DNA of 64,000 nucleotides from Yarrowia lipolytica. Its lineage: Eukaryota; Ascomycota; Dipodascomycetes; Dipodascales. The notes beneath the pieces are model-generated. The model ran no database searches. It saw only the letters and a program-made list of their open reading frames with translations, and had not been told where the DNA came from. A program made the translations under genes and the position numbers. Each line of letters begins with the position of its first letter. Within the stretch, counting starts at the first letter, position 1. Where the stretch lies: contig NC_090770.1 of assembly GCF_001761485.1 (NCBI RefSeq), forward strand, positions 1,798,001 through 1,862,000, written 5' to 3'. Positions 9,737-21,823 of the stretch are shown piece by piece.

Positions 9737-12700
9737 GTATGTAACTACTTCAATGTCGCGATGTGGCTGTTGGTTTTTCGTCTTACGGAGGTGGGGAATT
9801 CACGTGGGATGTGAGTGCGGTACGATTACGAACCGGAACGGAACTTGTTGTACATCTACGAGTGTGACTTGTATTGTACTTCCCTTACACTCGCTCTACG
9901 GTTTATGGACGATGCTCTGTTTCTGGATTACTCGTGGTTCAGCCACGATAGGACCGAGTCGTTGATCTGGTTGTGACGATTGTTCACCTTGATGGCTCTA
10001 CCATCAAGTGTGATATCCACATCAACCTGTATTACTCATTCGAATTGTGGTCTTCTGGTCGAACGTCACTCAGCCACCAACCCCAGCATCGTCATTATCG
10101 GTAGCGGTCCTCGGTCCTATCAACTCCAACTGAGCGTCCAGGGCACGTAGCATCACTCCGAACTTGAGAACGCTTTCACATGGGATGCTTCAGTTACGGC
10201 ACGTACTCTGCGATACCAGTACATGTTCGTACTCCTACTCACAGCATGGCGCACGGTTCATACTTCCTCCTCGATAACGCGTCTATTAATAGCACCAGCT
10301 GTGCTGCACTTCCCGTTGTGTACGCTCATCGCGCATCACCCTCGCGCATCACGCTTGCGCATCATCAAAGGAAACACGGAAGCAGAGAAAATCACGCTTC
10401 GTCAGGCGGATGAGGAATCCCATATCGTCGGTTGAACCAAGGATAGGTGATGTCACCCGACATGACAGTGCATCCGAAAGACTGGCCCTAAAAGAACTAC
10501 AGTCCCCACATTCTCACGTCTATTCTTGTGCACAATAAACGGGAAGTGCATACTGTCATGTGAAGACTAACGGGAGTGCAGGGTCAGAGTTTGGCGAGCT
10601 GAAGATGAAAATAGAAGATGTGAAAAAGAAGAGGTGAGAATAGGTTGACCTGTTCTGTACAAGTATTGGCCGCTTGAAAATGTCCACAGAACAGGTCCAC
10701 TTGTACATATGGCCATGAGTATTCTCACTAACACCAGTCCCCACCCCTGCCTTGGTACACCAACGCTCCTACAAGTACAGTAGAGAGCCACCCGCAAACA
10801 CGGCCCACTCGAACGCAGTCTGACAAACATATACTAGGTTATAACTCCGAACTCCGACCTGAATCTTCGTGTCGGTAAGACAAGCTGAGTTCAATGTCCG
10901 ACAATAGCTTGCTGTTGTTAAAACCGACGTCATACCACATTTATTGATACAAGTTTCTGTACATTTTTGTATCAAGGTGTTGTGAGTATTTGGTGCATTA
11001 CGTCATTGGTACAACCCCCACACTGCCCTTTTCGCGACACGTATGCGCCACGTAAAACAGGACGTGGACGCCCGCACTAACACATATTGCACGAGTGGTG
11101 TACGTGTACCAACTGCAAGTCGCACCAATGTCCATGTCGTGTCGTGTGCTCTAGTGTCTATGTATTGTTCGTTTCCGTGGACTGTTCGTTTTCGTTTGTT
11201 ATGACGACGCGCCGGCTTAGAGTTTCCGAGCGAAAAACAAAGCCCTGGAACAAGCCCTAGAACAAGCCCGAGAACAAGTCCGAAAACAAGCCCAAAAGCT
11301 CATTCCACGACTACAAGCCAACGGGCCCAAAACACAAGGGGTTCATAGACAAACCACAAGGCAACAATAGGTGCGGGGTGGGCTATGGAACATCGATGCA
11401 TAACTGACCTCCAATGTGACATATCCGCCTCACCTCATCTCATCCCTCATCCCTCCCATCATGTACACGCACACACGTATATTATGCGGGATCGGAATGT
11501 ACAAGACCAAACCAAACCAAAAGGCCCAACCATTGTCCAAGTCGTAAGATACAACGTCCAAGATCCAAGCGTGATACTCACTCAAGCGTTAGTATCGTGC
11601 GTTTTACGGGTACAGTATGTACTTGTACAATGCCCAAGCGTCAGATGTGAGTAATGTTGGGATGGAGGATAGTATCTGGTAGCATGAGAAGCGTACGAGT
11701 AATCAAGAGTATTACGAGCACACTACTTGTACTACTCGCTCGCGCTCGCACTCGCACTCGCACCGAGAACCCTTGTAAATCGCGCACTCAGGACTTTTAT
11801 TTACAACGCGATCAAACACATTCCGAACGGGTTCTTTGCCGTCTTTTGTGCTTATTTATTTTCGAGACATGGACATCGCAGACGGTAAACAATGGTAAAC
11901 AACGGCAACCATCGGGGCTGCATTTGCCATAATTCCTCGATCAACTGATCTCCTATAAGATGGGCGTGGACGCCCCGGAGAGTCCAGCGATACGTTCCCG
12001 CCAAAAGTAGGGGGACGTACGATGATATTATGGTCTTTCGGACCCGCGGATTCATTGGTTGTTGTCCACCAAGTATAAACATCCAAACTTGTCTCTTTCT
12101 CGTCAACAAGTCCCAGGTTTCAGGTCCAGAGCCTATCTGGTAATATTGACATGTTTTTATTGTCTTGGAGGCTACTGCGGTTTTAGCTGTGTGGAGCCCA
12201 AACTTGTGCTGAGAAAAGTCGATCAACCGATCGACAGATCGACAGATCGACAGATCGACAGATCGTCATGTTACTGCCTTAAGCAGGGGACCACACTCAA
12301 TTCCCACAGCAAGCAGTGGGCGAGGGCGTCCGATACGACGCTGCAATACGTACGAGTGCAAGTGCAAGTGCAACAAGTGAACAATGCAACAAGTGACAAC
12401 AAGTGAAGACCAAGTGCAAAAAAAAGTACAAGAATGTACTGCACCCGTACTAATTGTACTTGTGGAATCAGCCAATGACTCTCTCATTCACCTAAAATGG
12501 AAGGTCTACTCCCCAGTGGGCGGTTACTTGGCATTGACACGGCTGGTTTCATTTTGTTTGGCCAAGGATACAGCATGCCACGGTGATATTCAAAAGTCGA
12601 CGCCAAGAGCCCACGCAGAATGCACTGTTTTCAGGAGAAAGGAGTCCCATAATAGGAGTCGACGATAATAGGGAGTTGACAACATATTAAAGATATGAGT

Positions 12701-13890
12701 TCTTCGTAGGGCTTTCGGCAGATACTCCGTTGGGATAGTTCATGTCTGGTAGATCCAATGACAGAGATGGATGAAGATGGGGTAAGAAGTGTGTCAAGTA
12801 CAATGCCCGTACGAGTACCGTACAAGTCCTGTATCGTACCATGTTGATACTTGTACGAATATCCCAAAGGTGGTCGCCACAAATATGTCATTCAACGTCA
12901 TCTGACCAAGTCACCCGTCTCCTCTCCTCTTCTCCGCTCAGGGGATATTATTACCATGCACTATGCAGTCAGGACAGAATCTGTGACAGAGTCTTGTGGC
13001 CAAAGAACAGAAAATATTTCGCCGGTGTCCTCATAATACCCAATAATAACCCGATGAAACAAAACACCAATTTCCCCGTTCTTTTGGGGCATTTTCTCCG
13101 CGGCCCTGATGGCAGTTCCAGATCTCCGAAGATCAAGAAAAGAAACGACTGGAGTGCATTTGAATGAGGTGTACAGGACAACAGACTGCACGGTCCAATA
13201 TTGGTACAAGCACCATTATGAAATCTCACAATGTCCAATTATCCCGACACTCGCCAGTTGTCCCGGCACTCGCTCGTTATCCCCGACACTAGCCCATATT
13301 CAACCACACCACATTTGACCAAACCTGTGACTACTGGTTGAACGTTCCAGAACTGTAAGTAGAGCGGCCAAAGAGTGGCTAAAACAACGGTAAAGCATAC
13401 CAAGCTCTTGTGCATATCAACCATTCTTTAGAGACCAAACTCACCAGAATACAAGTGGCAATTCCAGTCGTGTGCTCTTTTCCCGAGTCCGATACAAGGT
13501 ACTCCAACTCCTACTAGAACACGTCCCCTACTCGCTCTTCACTATAGCGCTGGCCTGGCTGGACTCGTCCAAACGCATACCCCTTTGAATGCAATGCATC
13601 TGGTCAACCCCTTACATGGCTCATACACGTCGTGCCTCTGCCTTCTGTCTGCCAGTACATGTACTGGACAATTGCACTGCTGTTTCATCCACCAACTTTT
13701 TCACCCCCGCTGCATAGTGCGCGTTGGAAAAATAGAGTTTGTTTCTTTGTCACGCCCAGCCTGGTTCTAACCACGATGAGCCAGTACGGAGAGACAGCCA
13801 GCCTCACGACAAACAGCCCCGCACTCGGCTTTTCGCCCCAAAGGTAGCAAAAAGAGGCCGGAGGTTTCACCACGGCGGAGCCTGTCTCTA
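9737..13890. other. Gene desert of about 4 kb
   Basis: Only short overlapping frames without recognisable products are present. I find no tRNA, no transposon protein motif and no splice-site pair that joins frames. It holds a GATCGACA tandem repeat (12229-12265) and many GTACAAGTAC-type words. The rightmost part probably contains upstream control sequence of the TOS1-like gene. Confidence 0.6.
12229..12265. repeat. (GATCGACA)n tandem repeat
   Basis: Four and a half perfect copies of the eight-base unit GATCGACA. Confidence 0.95.
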
Positions 13891-13899
13891 CCGCCCCCA

Positions 13900-14483
13900 C
13901 CGGCCCCCCCGAGCAATATTACCCACCCCTAACACCTATGATAGGATGCTATAAATGCTAGACTCGAAAATACGCGTGGCTGAGAAGGGAACCTAAATCA
14001 GCTTGTGTGCGCAGCTTTGCACCAACTTTAATTAGCCTTTTCCTACCTGGCACGTCGCGCGCATCTTTGTTGTCGACACTAGTCCGAATTGAGCCACCTC
14101 TATTATCCCTTTGAGTTTAGAGGGATATCTCGATTATCGATGTCTGGCCACCTGGGCCTACAAAGGGGTGCCCAATAGAGAGCGGATGATGTTTCCCGGC
14201 GCTATGTTATCAAATGACTCAAAATGCGCCCCAAAACGCCAACCGGCGGACTCCACTTGACAGTGTTACAGCTCCAATGTCTAGCACTCCTAAACCACAT
14301 TCCAAAGCATCCAACCCAAAAGCTAGTATCTCCTTGATGAACCTTTTATAGAAACCTTAATCTGTGTTTCGCTACACACTTCCCCTTCATCTCCTATTTT
14401 TATCGTCTCTGCTTCCTCATCATCATCTCAGATTTTCGCTCTTTTCCACGGTCGTTCCGTTTTCTCACCTCAGTCATTCCTTA
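13900..14483 (+). promoter_or_regulatory. Promoter and 5' untranslated exon of the TOS1-like gene
   Basis: CTATAAATGC near 13950 and TTTTATAGAAAC near 14343 are TATA candidates. Pyrimidine-rich DNA follows (CACTTCCCCTTCATCTCC and TCTGCTTCCTCATCATCATC, 14380-14430), a common feature near yeast transcription starts. The untranslated exon ends in TTCCTTA at 14483, directly before GTGAGT. The exact start site cannot be read from sequence. Confidence 0.55.
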
Positions 14484-17023
14484 GTGAGTATCAACCGGCT
14501 GGGGCCGTAGCGCCAGGACTTACCAACACAGACAGACAGAGAATACAGCAACACGGACAGAGAAACAACAGAGAGAATTCACGCGATACCAAACCAAACA
14601 CACGACAAGTTGGACACAGACACAGAGACACGAACGTATCGACATCGACACAGATACAGACAGACACGAATGCATCGACAGAAGGGACACATTCTGTATA
14701 TACCATCCATATTCGACGACAAGCGGTGGTGGTGTGTGGTGTGGTGATGAGGTGAATGGTGTAGCACACAATGGCTCACGCTACGAGTGTAGCTTGTCAC
14801 TTCCCACTCCTGGGAGTTCGAGTCTGACATGTCTTGTACAGTTCATTCTGTTACATGTCCTGTCACACACATTCCGAGCCCCCTGCTTAATAATCACGCA
14901 TCACCACAACCACTACCACTACCACTACCACAACACACCAACACCAAGACACACCAGCCCACACCAATAGCCACCCACAACCCATGTAAAACGTCAGCTG
15001 AACAAACAACCCCTATACCCCTCCTCCATCGACCCCTATCACATATGATACCCTGGACCCTGACCCCTTGTTCCAAACACTATACATATGCACAACGTGG
15101 GGCTGTTACAGATACGACACCCACACCACGACCCACTACGACCCACTCTGTGACACACGCCCATACTGCGCCAAGTGAAAAGATTTTCACGTTCTCTGTC
15201 CGTTTCAAGATATATTCCTGGCTCTGCATGGCTCCCTTTTTTCTCTTTTTCCCGCAGCTCACCGTCCACTTATGACCTATGCATGTTACATGTGCATAGT
15301 CCCTGTGGCAGGGTGCATAGTTGGTGGTCTAGACCAACCATTTCCGAGCCCTTGGGCTATTGCCTCGAGCTATTACTCTGTGGCTTGATGCTACATTGCT
15401 CTCGAGTATCTTTTCTGAGGCGTTTGCGGCCTTGCAACCACTATCACAGTTACACTTTGTTGTCCCACACCAACCTTGCACTGCTTACGGTTCCTGAACT
15501 CTCCCCGAACGAGATATCCCTTTTCTAGATTGGGATCCCGGGATCTCAAACCCAAAGCCTTGCTGCACAGTGGAGCCAACTCTGTGGATGGGAGATGCGA
15601 GAAAGATGCGAGGAAAAGATGCGAGAAAAAATCCGGCCATCCAAAACGTCATACTAACCCAGTGAAATTCTCATCTGCCGTAATCTCGGCATTTCTCTCC
15701 TTTGCCTATGCTTCCGGATGCCAGCAGATTGCTGGCAACACCTACTGTAACGAGGTGTCCGAAGTCACCTACCAGAACATTGGTTTCGCTGGTTCCTACA
15801 ACGCCATCACCGGCATGGACTCCAGCTCTTGTACCTGTTCTTCCGCCGTCAAGGCCTTTTCTGGCCCTCTGGCCCCTCTGAACGAGGAGCTCTCCATCTC
15901 CTTCCGAGGCCCCGTGTCTCTGAAGCAGTTTGCTGTCTACTACCCCAACAGCGGTAACGCCAAGCGTGATGCTGTCGAGGAGGAGGACAAGGACTGCGGC
16001 GAGACCGCCAAGCGTGAGTTCCACGCCCACCACGCTCATAAGCGAGGTGTTGTCACCGAGATTGTGCAGGTCACCCAGGTTGTCTACGCTGACCAGAACG
16101 GTTTCGCCATCCAGCCCTCCGACGCTCTCACCTATGCCACCCAGACCGGTGCCCCCACCGCTGGCCCCTCTTATGTTGGCCCCCCTCAGGGATGGGAGTC
16201 TCTGTCTTCTCAGACCCAGTCTATCCCCTCTTCCACCATTGCCGTTCCCTCCAACGTGCCTTCTCAGGCTCCCGTTGGCAACTCTGACTGGAAGCGATCT
16301 GCTTTCTACAGCTCTTCTTCTGGCCAGTCTGACGGTCTCACTTTCCTGAACCACCAGGGAGGAACTGCTGGTTCCGGTACTTGGGACTCTTGTTTCGGAA
16401 ACTCCCTGTCCTTCTGCGGCACTGACGGAGTTTCCGGTGCCGGATCTCCTCAGGTTCTTGGCGATGTCACCATCCCCTCCAACAAGGAGTTCCTGATCAT
16501 GTCCGACAAGCAGTGCGGCGGCAACGACTGTGGCTACGTCCGAGAGGGCTCTCCTGCCTACCATGGCTTTGGTGGAACCAACAAAATCTTCCTTTTCGAG
16601 TTCTCCATGCCCAAGGATAACTCCCAGGGCTTCAACGCTGATATGCCCGCCATCTGGATGCTCAACGCCCAGATTCCCCGAACTCTGCAGTACGGCCAGG
16701 CCTCTTGTTCGTGCTGGACCACCGGATGTGGCGAGCTCGATCTCTTTGAGGTTCTCAACTCCGGTAACGACAGACTCACCAACCACCTGCACACCTGGCA
16801 GGGAACCGGTACCCAGTATGGCGGTGGAGGATCTGCTGATTACTTCACTCGACCCACTTCCGGTACCCTCAAGGCTGCTGTCATCTTCTCCGGCGACAAC
16901 TCTGAGATCAAGATTGTCCAGCTTGACGACTCGACCGACTTTGCTTCCGGTCTCAACGCCGATCAGGTCCAGCAGTGGATTGGAAAGCAGCAGGCTGCTG
17001 CCTTTGTCAAGATCAACTCCTAA
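14483..17023 (+). CDS. TOS1: TOS1-family secreted cell-wall protein (spliced, start codon split)
   Basis: The open frame shows no ATG before the signal peptide, but TACTAACCCAG at 15652-15662 is a textbook Yarrowia branch point plus acceptor. The donor TTA|GTGAGT at 14483/14484 supplies the A that turns TGAAATTC into ATGAAATTC. The CDS is therefore base 14483 joined to 15663-17023, giving 453 residues. Residues 1-18 form a signal peptide. An N-terminal cysteine-containing domain follows, then a linker with dibasic KR sites at 101, 117 and 127 (Kex2-like), then a C-terminal domain with MPAIWMLNAQIPRT and GELDLFEVL (358-363). That pattern recalls the ExDxxE active site of GH16 jelly-roll enzymes. 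This two-domain layout matches Tos1/YJL171C cell-wall proteins, whose activity is not well settled. There is no GPI-type tail. Codon use is strongly biased, so expression is likely high. Confidence 0.88.
14484..15662 (+). other. 1179-base intron splitting the TOS1 start codon
   Basis: The donor is GTGAGT (14484-14489), the branch point TACTAAC (15652-15658) and the acceptor CCAG to 15662, so the branch sits next to the acceptor as is usual in this species. The intron is long for a yeast. It holds CACAACCACTACCAC-type repeats near 14905-14945. I found no convincing box C/D or H/ACA RNA in it. Confidence 0.85.
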
Positions 17024-17588
17024 GTGTCTCCAACGACGTATTAGACAGATCGAGGTAGGGCTTTTTTTATATATAACCAATAAATAACTTTTTGATGTAT
17101 AGAGCTGGGGGTGTGTAGGACTGGTCTGCTTCTCGTCATGTACGTATGCAGCCGCCGATGCGATGAGCTGTGGACATATCAGTTTCAACGGTCGTACAGT
17201 GGAAATCAGGGCCGCGTGCATGGAACATGGAACCGTGGGAGCAGTTTGTAGAGAATTGGTGGTGGGCTACATTGTGCGTGCGGCTGTGTTCCGGTAATTA
17301 CTGCCATGGTATGTATGATATGATATGTACGAGTATTGACAGGAGAACCAAGGGGCAAAATGGAGGACAAAAAAAGAAGACAGGCGTTCCAAGGACGTAC
17401 AACAAAGTTCTGGCACCGTTGCAAAGGTTTGAATGTTGCTTGGGTCCAGAATGTCTGCAGTAGCACCAAAACAGTTTTGGAGAACATAGAGCATTTTGAT
17501 GAGACGCTAGACATTTTTCAAGTCCCTTTTTTTTTTTTTTTTTAAGAAAAGCCGAATTATCCAAAAAAAAAAATTCAAAGAAAAACAG

Positions 17589-17625
17589 AAAAAAAAAAAA
17601 AAAAAAAAAAGGGGGGGGGGGGGGG
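17589..17625. repeat. A22-G15 compound homopolymer
   Basis: 22 A residues are followed without interruption by 15 G residues. Another G11 run lies at 17798-17808 and a T17 run at 17527-17543. G15 could form a G-quadruplex. Run lengths are unreliable in any assembly. Confidence 0.85.
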
Positions 17626-18373
17626 TTGAAGTAATACCCGGGTGGGGTAATACCTGGCTAATTCCCTCACATAATGATGAAGAAGTCCCACATAGTAATG
17701 AGAGGAATCCAGCTGGGTCGTAGGACGAGATCCATCCTGTAGATTTATCACTGAATCTAGAACTTTTTCTGGTGAATGAGCAAGCACACACCCTCCTGGG
17801 GGGGGGGGCGCGAGTTAGTACATCGTTGAACTCGATGAAGAGTGTTAATTTCGACATGAGATTTTCATTCGTTATTCGTCGCATCCAGATACATCGACCG
17901 GAAAATATATATACGTATTATGAGGGCTGAAGGTAGGGATTAATGCACTTTTTTATCATTTTTTATTTTTTTGTAGGTACAAATAACGGATGTACGTAAA
18001 TACAAGTAATGTACGTAGATTCAAGTTCTGACAAATAAAAATATGGGGTGTCTAGCAGATCTACTCTGGTGAGAGTACGAGAACTCGCACGGTGAAGATA
18101 GAAGCAGAGACTGAAGCAGAAATATTGCCACCGAGACCGTCATATAATTCCGCAACCACCACGTGTCTCTTGCTTATCTCTGGTTACCTCTGGTATCTCA
18201 TTGCTACCGTATTTGCAGCGGTTCAAGCCATGTCTCACCTGCTTACTATAAGTAGGGTTACTGGAGGTTGCTACGGTGCGATTCCAAGCAGTAGACCAAT
18301 AGAGCGGGGGATAAGAGCCACTAGGCTATTGTGGCAGTTTGTATTACCCTACACACGTTTCCACGGTTGCCGA

Positions 18374-18385
18374 TCACGTGATCCA
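18374..18385. promoter_or_regulatory. Palindromic E-box upstream of RLI1
   Basis: GATCACGTGATC is a perfect 12-base palindrome around CACGTG, about 200 bases upstream of the RLI1 start codon. bHLH factors of the Cbf1 type bind this core in yeasts. Confidence 0.5.
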
Positions 18386-18583
18386 CACACACTTCAAATG
18401 TGCAGCTGGCCAATCAGCGGCGTCTTCTTGCTGCTTACGGCTCCTTCTGCCAGCCCTAATTTATTTCCCCTTTTGGAACCGACCAAACTGGAAGGGGTGC
18501 GGAAATAAGGTTGGGTAATTTTTCAAAGGGTGCAAAAATTTGGCACACCACGAACCACAGAACTACGGAACTCCAACATCATA

Positions 18584-20434
18584 ATGCCGCCCAAGAACAA
18601 AAACGAAGTCAAGGACGGAGACAAGAACACGCGTATTGCTATTGTCAACGTGGACAAGTGCAAGCCCAAGAAGTGTCGACAGGAGTGCAAAAAGTCGTGT
18701 CCTGTGGTGCGAACCGGCAAGCTGTGTATCGAGGTGACGCCCGACTCCAAGATTGCCTTCATTTCCGAGACGCTGTGTATCGGATGTGGTATTTGCCCCA
18801 AAAAGTGCCCCTTTGGCGCGCTGCAGATTATCAACCTGCCCACAAACCTGGACTCTGAGGTCACCCATCGATACTCGGCCAACTCCTTCAAGCTGCATCG
18901 ACTCCCCACTCCCCGACCAGGCCAGGTTCTTGGACTGGTGGGAACCAACGGTATCGGCAAGAGTACCGCGCTCAAGATTCTTGCAGGCAAGCAAAAGCCC
19001 AACCTGGGCCGGTACGAGGACCCTCCCACGTGGCAGGAGATTCTGACACATTTCCGAGGCTCCGAGCTGCAAAACTACTTTACTCGGGTGCTGGAAGACA
19101 ACCTCAAGGCCATCATCAAGCCCCAGTACGTCGACAACCTGCCCCGAGCCATCAAGGGACCCCTGCAGAAGGTTGGCGAGCTGCTCAAGGCCAAGCTGGA
19201 GCGAAAGGACGACTTTGAGAACATTGTCAACACCCTGGAGCTCAAGGGTGTGTGGAAGCGAGAGGTGTCTCTGCTGTCCGGAGGAGAGCTGCAGCGATTC
19301 GCCATCGGTATGTCCTGTGTCCAGCTGGCCCAGGTCTACATGTTTGACGAGCCTTCCTCATACCTGGATGTCAAGCAGCGTCTGCATGCTGCTGCCATGA
19401 TTCGGTCGCTCATCGACTCCACCGGTTATATTATTGTTGTCGAGCACGATCTGTCAGTGCTGGATTATCTGTCCGATTTCGTCTGCATTCTCTACGGTGT
19501 CCCCTCCGTCTACGGAGTGGTGACTCTGCCCTCGTCTGTGCGAGAAGGTATCAACATTTTCCTGGACGGTCACATCCCCACCGAAAACCTGCGGTTCCGA
19601 ACCGAGTCTCTGCAGTTCCGACTCGCCGATGCCACTGAGATCACCCCCCTTGACCAGTCGCGATCTTTCAAGTACCCCACCATGAGCCGAACTCAGGGCG
19701 ACTTCAAGCTTAACGTCGAGTCTGGAGAGTTCACTGACTCGGAAATCATTGTCATGATGGGCGAGAACGGTACCGGAAAGACCACACTTTGTCGACTTCT
19801 GGCCGGCGCCGTGGCTCCTGATGAGGGACAGAAGGCCCCCAAGCTCAACGTGTCCATGAAGCCCCAGAAGATTGCCCCCAAGTTCACTGGTACCGTGCGA
19901 CAGCTCTTCCTCAAGAAGATCCGATCCTCCATGCATCACCCCCAGTTCCAGACCGATGTCTACAAGCCTCTGCGAATTGACGACATTATCGACCAGGAGG
20001 TCCAGAACCTGTCTGGTGGTGAGTTGCAGCGAGTCGCCATTGTGCTCGCTCTGGGTCAGCCCGCAGATATCTACCTTATCGATGAGCCTTCCGCTTACCT
20101 CGATTCCGAGCAGCGAATCATCTGTGCCAAGGTCATTCGACGGTTCATTCTGCATTCGAAGAAGACCGCCTTTATCGTTGAGCACGATTTCATCATGGCC
20201 ACCTACCTGGCCGACCGAGTCATTGTCTTTGACGGACAGCCCTCCGTCGAGGCCTTTGCCCGACGACCCGAGTCTCTGCTTACCGGATGCAACCGGTTCC
20301 TCAAGTCTCTCAACGTCACCTTCCGACGAGACCCCACCTCGTTCCGACCCCGAATTAACAAGAAGGACTCGCAGATGGACAAGGAGCAGAAGGCTCACGG
20401 CAACTACTTTTTCCTCGACACTGCGGAGGCTTAA
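18584..20434 (+). CDS. RLI1: ABCE1/RLI1 ribosome-recycling ATPase
   Basis: This is an essential cytosolic twin-ATPase that splits 80S ribosomes after termination and also acts in initiation and ribosome export. The ATG at 18584 gives 616 residues, close to the roughly 608 of baker's yeast. The N-terminal ferredoxin-like domain has the two cluster motifs with Cys26, 31, 35, 39 and Cys65, 68, 71, 75. The first ATPase domain shows GTNGIGKST (120-128) and [11 protein letters not shown]. The second shows GENGTGKTT and [11 protein letters not shown], with [12 protein letters not shown] as its Walker B. All key residues are present. The upstream GTG that extends the frame is not a plausible start. 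Confidence 0.98.
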   Translation: MPPKNKNEVKDGDKNTRIAIVNVDKCKPKKCRQECKKSCPVVRTGKLCIEVTPDSKIAFISETLCIGCGICPKKCPFGALQIINLPTNLDSEVTHRYSANSFKLHRLPTPRPGQVLGLVGTNGIGKSTALKILAGKQKPNLGRYEDPPTWQEILTHFRGSELQNYFTRVLEDNLKAIIKPQYVDNLPRAIKGPLQKVGELLKAKLERKDDFENIVNTLELKGVWKREVSLLSGGELQRFAIGMSCVQLAQVYMFDEPSSYLDVKQRLHAAAMIRSLIDSTGYIIVVEHDLSVLDYLSDFVCILYGVPSVYGVVTLPSSVREGINIFLDGHIPTENLRFRTESLQFRLADATEITPLDQSRSFKYPTMSRTQGDFKLNVESGEFTDSEIIVMMGENGTGKTTLCRLLAGAVAPDEGQKAPKLNVSMKPQKIAPKFTGTVRQLFLKKIRSSMHHPQFQTDVYKPLRIDDIIDQEVQNLSGGELQRVAIVLALGQPADIYLIDEPSAYLDSEQRIICAKVIRRFILHSKKTAFIVEHDFIMATYLADRVIVFDGQPSVEAFARRPESLLTGCNRFLKSLNVTFRRDPTSFRPRINKKDSQMDKEQKAHGNYFFLDTAEA

Positions 20435-20808
20435 GCGAAAGATGGAAATCGAATGGAGGATTCAACAACGAAAATTGGCAACGAGTAGCAAAATAACTAG
20501 GATAGTTACAGGCATTCTAATAGATGTGCGGAATGAAAATGATTGGATAAGTGAGAGAGAGAGAGAATTAGTAGGGTTGAAACAATTACATAAAACCCCA
20601 CAGAGGCTGTATTTGTATAGGCTGCGGTTATTTTTCGGCTGCAATTTTTTTCCCATTTTTTATACGAATTATTCCCATTTCCCATCCTGCATAAATTCAG
20701 ATTATTCATTTCGCCTTACTAATAATATAAGGTTTGGAATCACCCTGGAACCAACCAACCACAACACAGATTTATCACCAAGTTAGACTACGCACCTCGA
20801 ATACGAAA
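20435..20808. other. Intergenic between RLI1 and the complex I gene
   Basis: AT-rich 3' flank of RLI1 and promoter of the next gene. A GAGAGAGAGAGA run lies near 20550. No gene is seen. Confidence 0.6.
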
Positions 20809-21218
20809 ATGTCTGGTGAGTACGAAAACGCCAATAGGCGCTCATTGAGGAATGATCCGGATGCGAAAATGCGCGGAATCGCCGTTCCGTTGCTCCACAA
20901 CGTCGCCGACGTGATTTTACCGCGCGCGAGACAGAAACTAACACAGAACATCAGCGACCCGAGCTCGTGTCTTTTGACGACATCAACTACAACGACCACA
21001 AGAAGGTCCGAGAGGCCCAGGAGAGCTACACACGAGAGCAGTTCATCCGACTGGAGGCTCTCAAGACCGTGCGAAAGGCTCTGGAGAAGTGCTACGAGGA
21101 GTCTGGCCCCAACCACTTTGAGGACTGCAAGAACCTGGCCGAGCAGTACCTGGACATGCTCCCCACCCACCGACTTCAGGGATACCTTGGTTACCAGCGA
21201 AACGATCCTTCCAAGTAA
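20809..21218 (+). CDS. Complex I accessory subunit, NDUFB10 (PDSW) type
   Basis: Exon 1 is only seven bases, ATGTCTG (20809-20815), followed by GTGAGT. The intron ends at ACTAACACAG (20937-20946), and exon 2 runs from 20947 to the TAA at 21218. The 92-residue product starts MSEHQRPELVSFDD. It carries KCYEESGPNHFEDCK, two cysteines eleven residues apart, with the following helix LAEQYLDMLPTHRLQGYLGY. This spacing and context match the NDUFB10 subunit of the distal membrane arm of NADH:ubiquinone oxidoreductase (called NIDM in Y. lipolytica studies). Import through the intermembrane-space disulfide relay would fit the lack of a presequence. The family call is from motif similarity. The splice structure is well supported because it restores an ATG in frame. 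Confidence 0.82.
20816..20946 (+). other. 131-base intron after a seven-base first exon
   Basis: Donor GTGAGT at 20816-20821, branch ACTAAC at 20937-20942 and acceptor ACAG to 20946. The intron interrupts the third codon. Confidence 0.88.
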
Positions 21219-21341
21219 GTAGTTATTTATGCATGTTTGATAGATGTGAATGGTACTGTACCATTTGCTGAGCTGTAGCGGAGTGAGGAGGACAGTGCAA
21301 AAAGAGACCCACAAAAGAGATGCACAAAAAAGGACAGTGAC

Positions 21342-21381
21342 CGGGTTGTACTCATACTCGTACTCATACTTGCACTCGTAC
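21342..21381. repeat. GTACTCATACTC-type tandem repeat
   Basis: Alternating TACTCATACTCG and related units rich in CGTAC, in the 3' flank of the complex I gene. Confidence 0.7.
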
Positions 21382-21586
21382 AACTAGTCCGATATTATCG
21401 TGTAGTGATGGACTTGTATTTATCGGATTACATAATGCTGATCTCTGCGATGACCTTAGAACAATGTGACCTCAGACTGATTGGCTCATCATAGTGGTCT
21501 CACATCAACTCAAACACGTGCAAGTGTGAGAATTACTTGTATCGTATCACATGTATTTGCTTCTCTTCCTCTTCATCAACTCTATC

Positions 21587-21823
21587 ATGAACTTCACACA
21601 AGACACCCAACTGCTAGACCAATGGCAACACCTCGTGGGGAAGAAAATCGTGTCTAAGAACGACGTCTCGGAGCTCTCATCTTCGGAATTCTACAAGGAA
21701 GACCTTCCTCAGCCCAACCGGGTTCTTGGGCCTATGTCACCTTGCACCATGGACTTCCGTCCCAACAGACTTAACGTCATTGTCGACGATAACGGGGTCT
21801 GCGAAAGGGTAGATGTTTGTTAG
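21587..21823 (+). CDS. Protease inhibitor I78-like small protein
   Basis: The 78-residue product ends in PMSPCTMDFRPNRLNVIVDD and NGVCERVDVC. The TMDFRPNRLNV core followed by a short turn and a terminal cysteine is typical of the I78 family of small serine-protease inhibitors, which in fungi are usually cytosolic and about 70-80 residues long. An in-frame ATG at 21551 would add the hydrophobic MYLLLFLFINSI, which might act as a signal peptide. I prefer the inner ATG at 21587 because it gives the usual family length, but the choice is open. The target protease is not known. Confidence 0.7.
   Translation: MNFTQDTQLLDQWQHLVGKKIVSKNDVSELSSSEFYKEDLPQPNRVLGPMSPCTMDFRPNRLNVIVDDNGVCERVDVC

Larger units (their letters stand above)
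17024..18583. other. Intergenic with homopolymer tracts
   Basis: The 3' flank of the TOS1 gene has a T7 run and ATATATAACC at 17060-17080. A T17 run (17527-17543), an A22 run joined to a G15 run (17589-17625) and a G11 run (17798-17808) follow. The last 500 bases are the RLI1 promoter, with GATCACGTGATC at 18374-18385, a palindromic E-box. Confidence 0.65.

Noticed and set aside
15671-17221. 516-codon open frame antisense to the TOS1 gene
   Set aside because: It mirrors the strongly biased codons of the sense gene, has no recognisable domains and runs over the 3' flank. This is a shadow frame.
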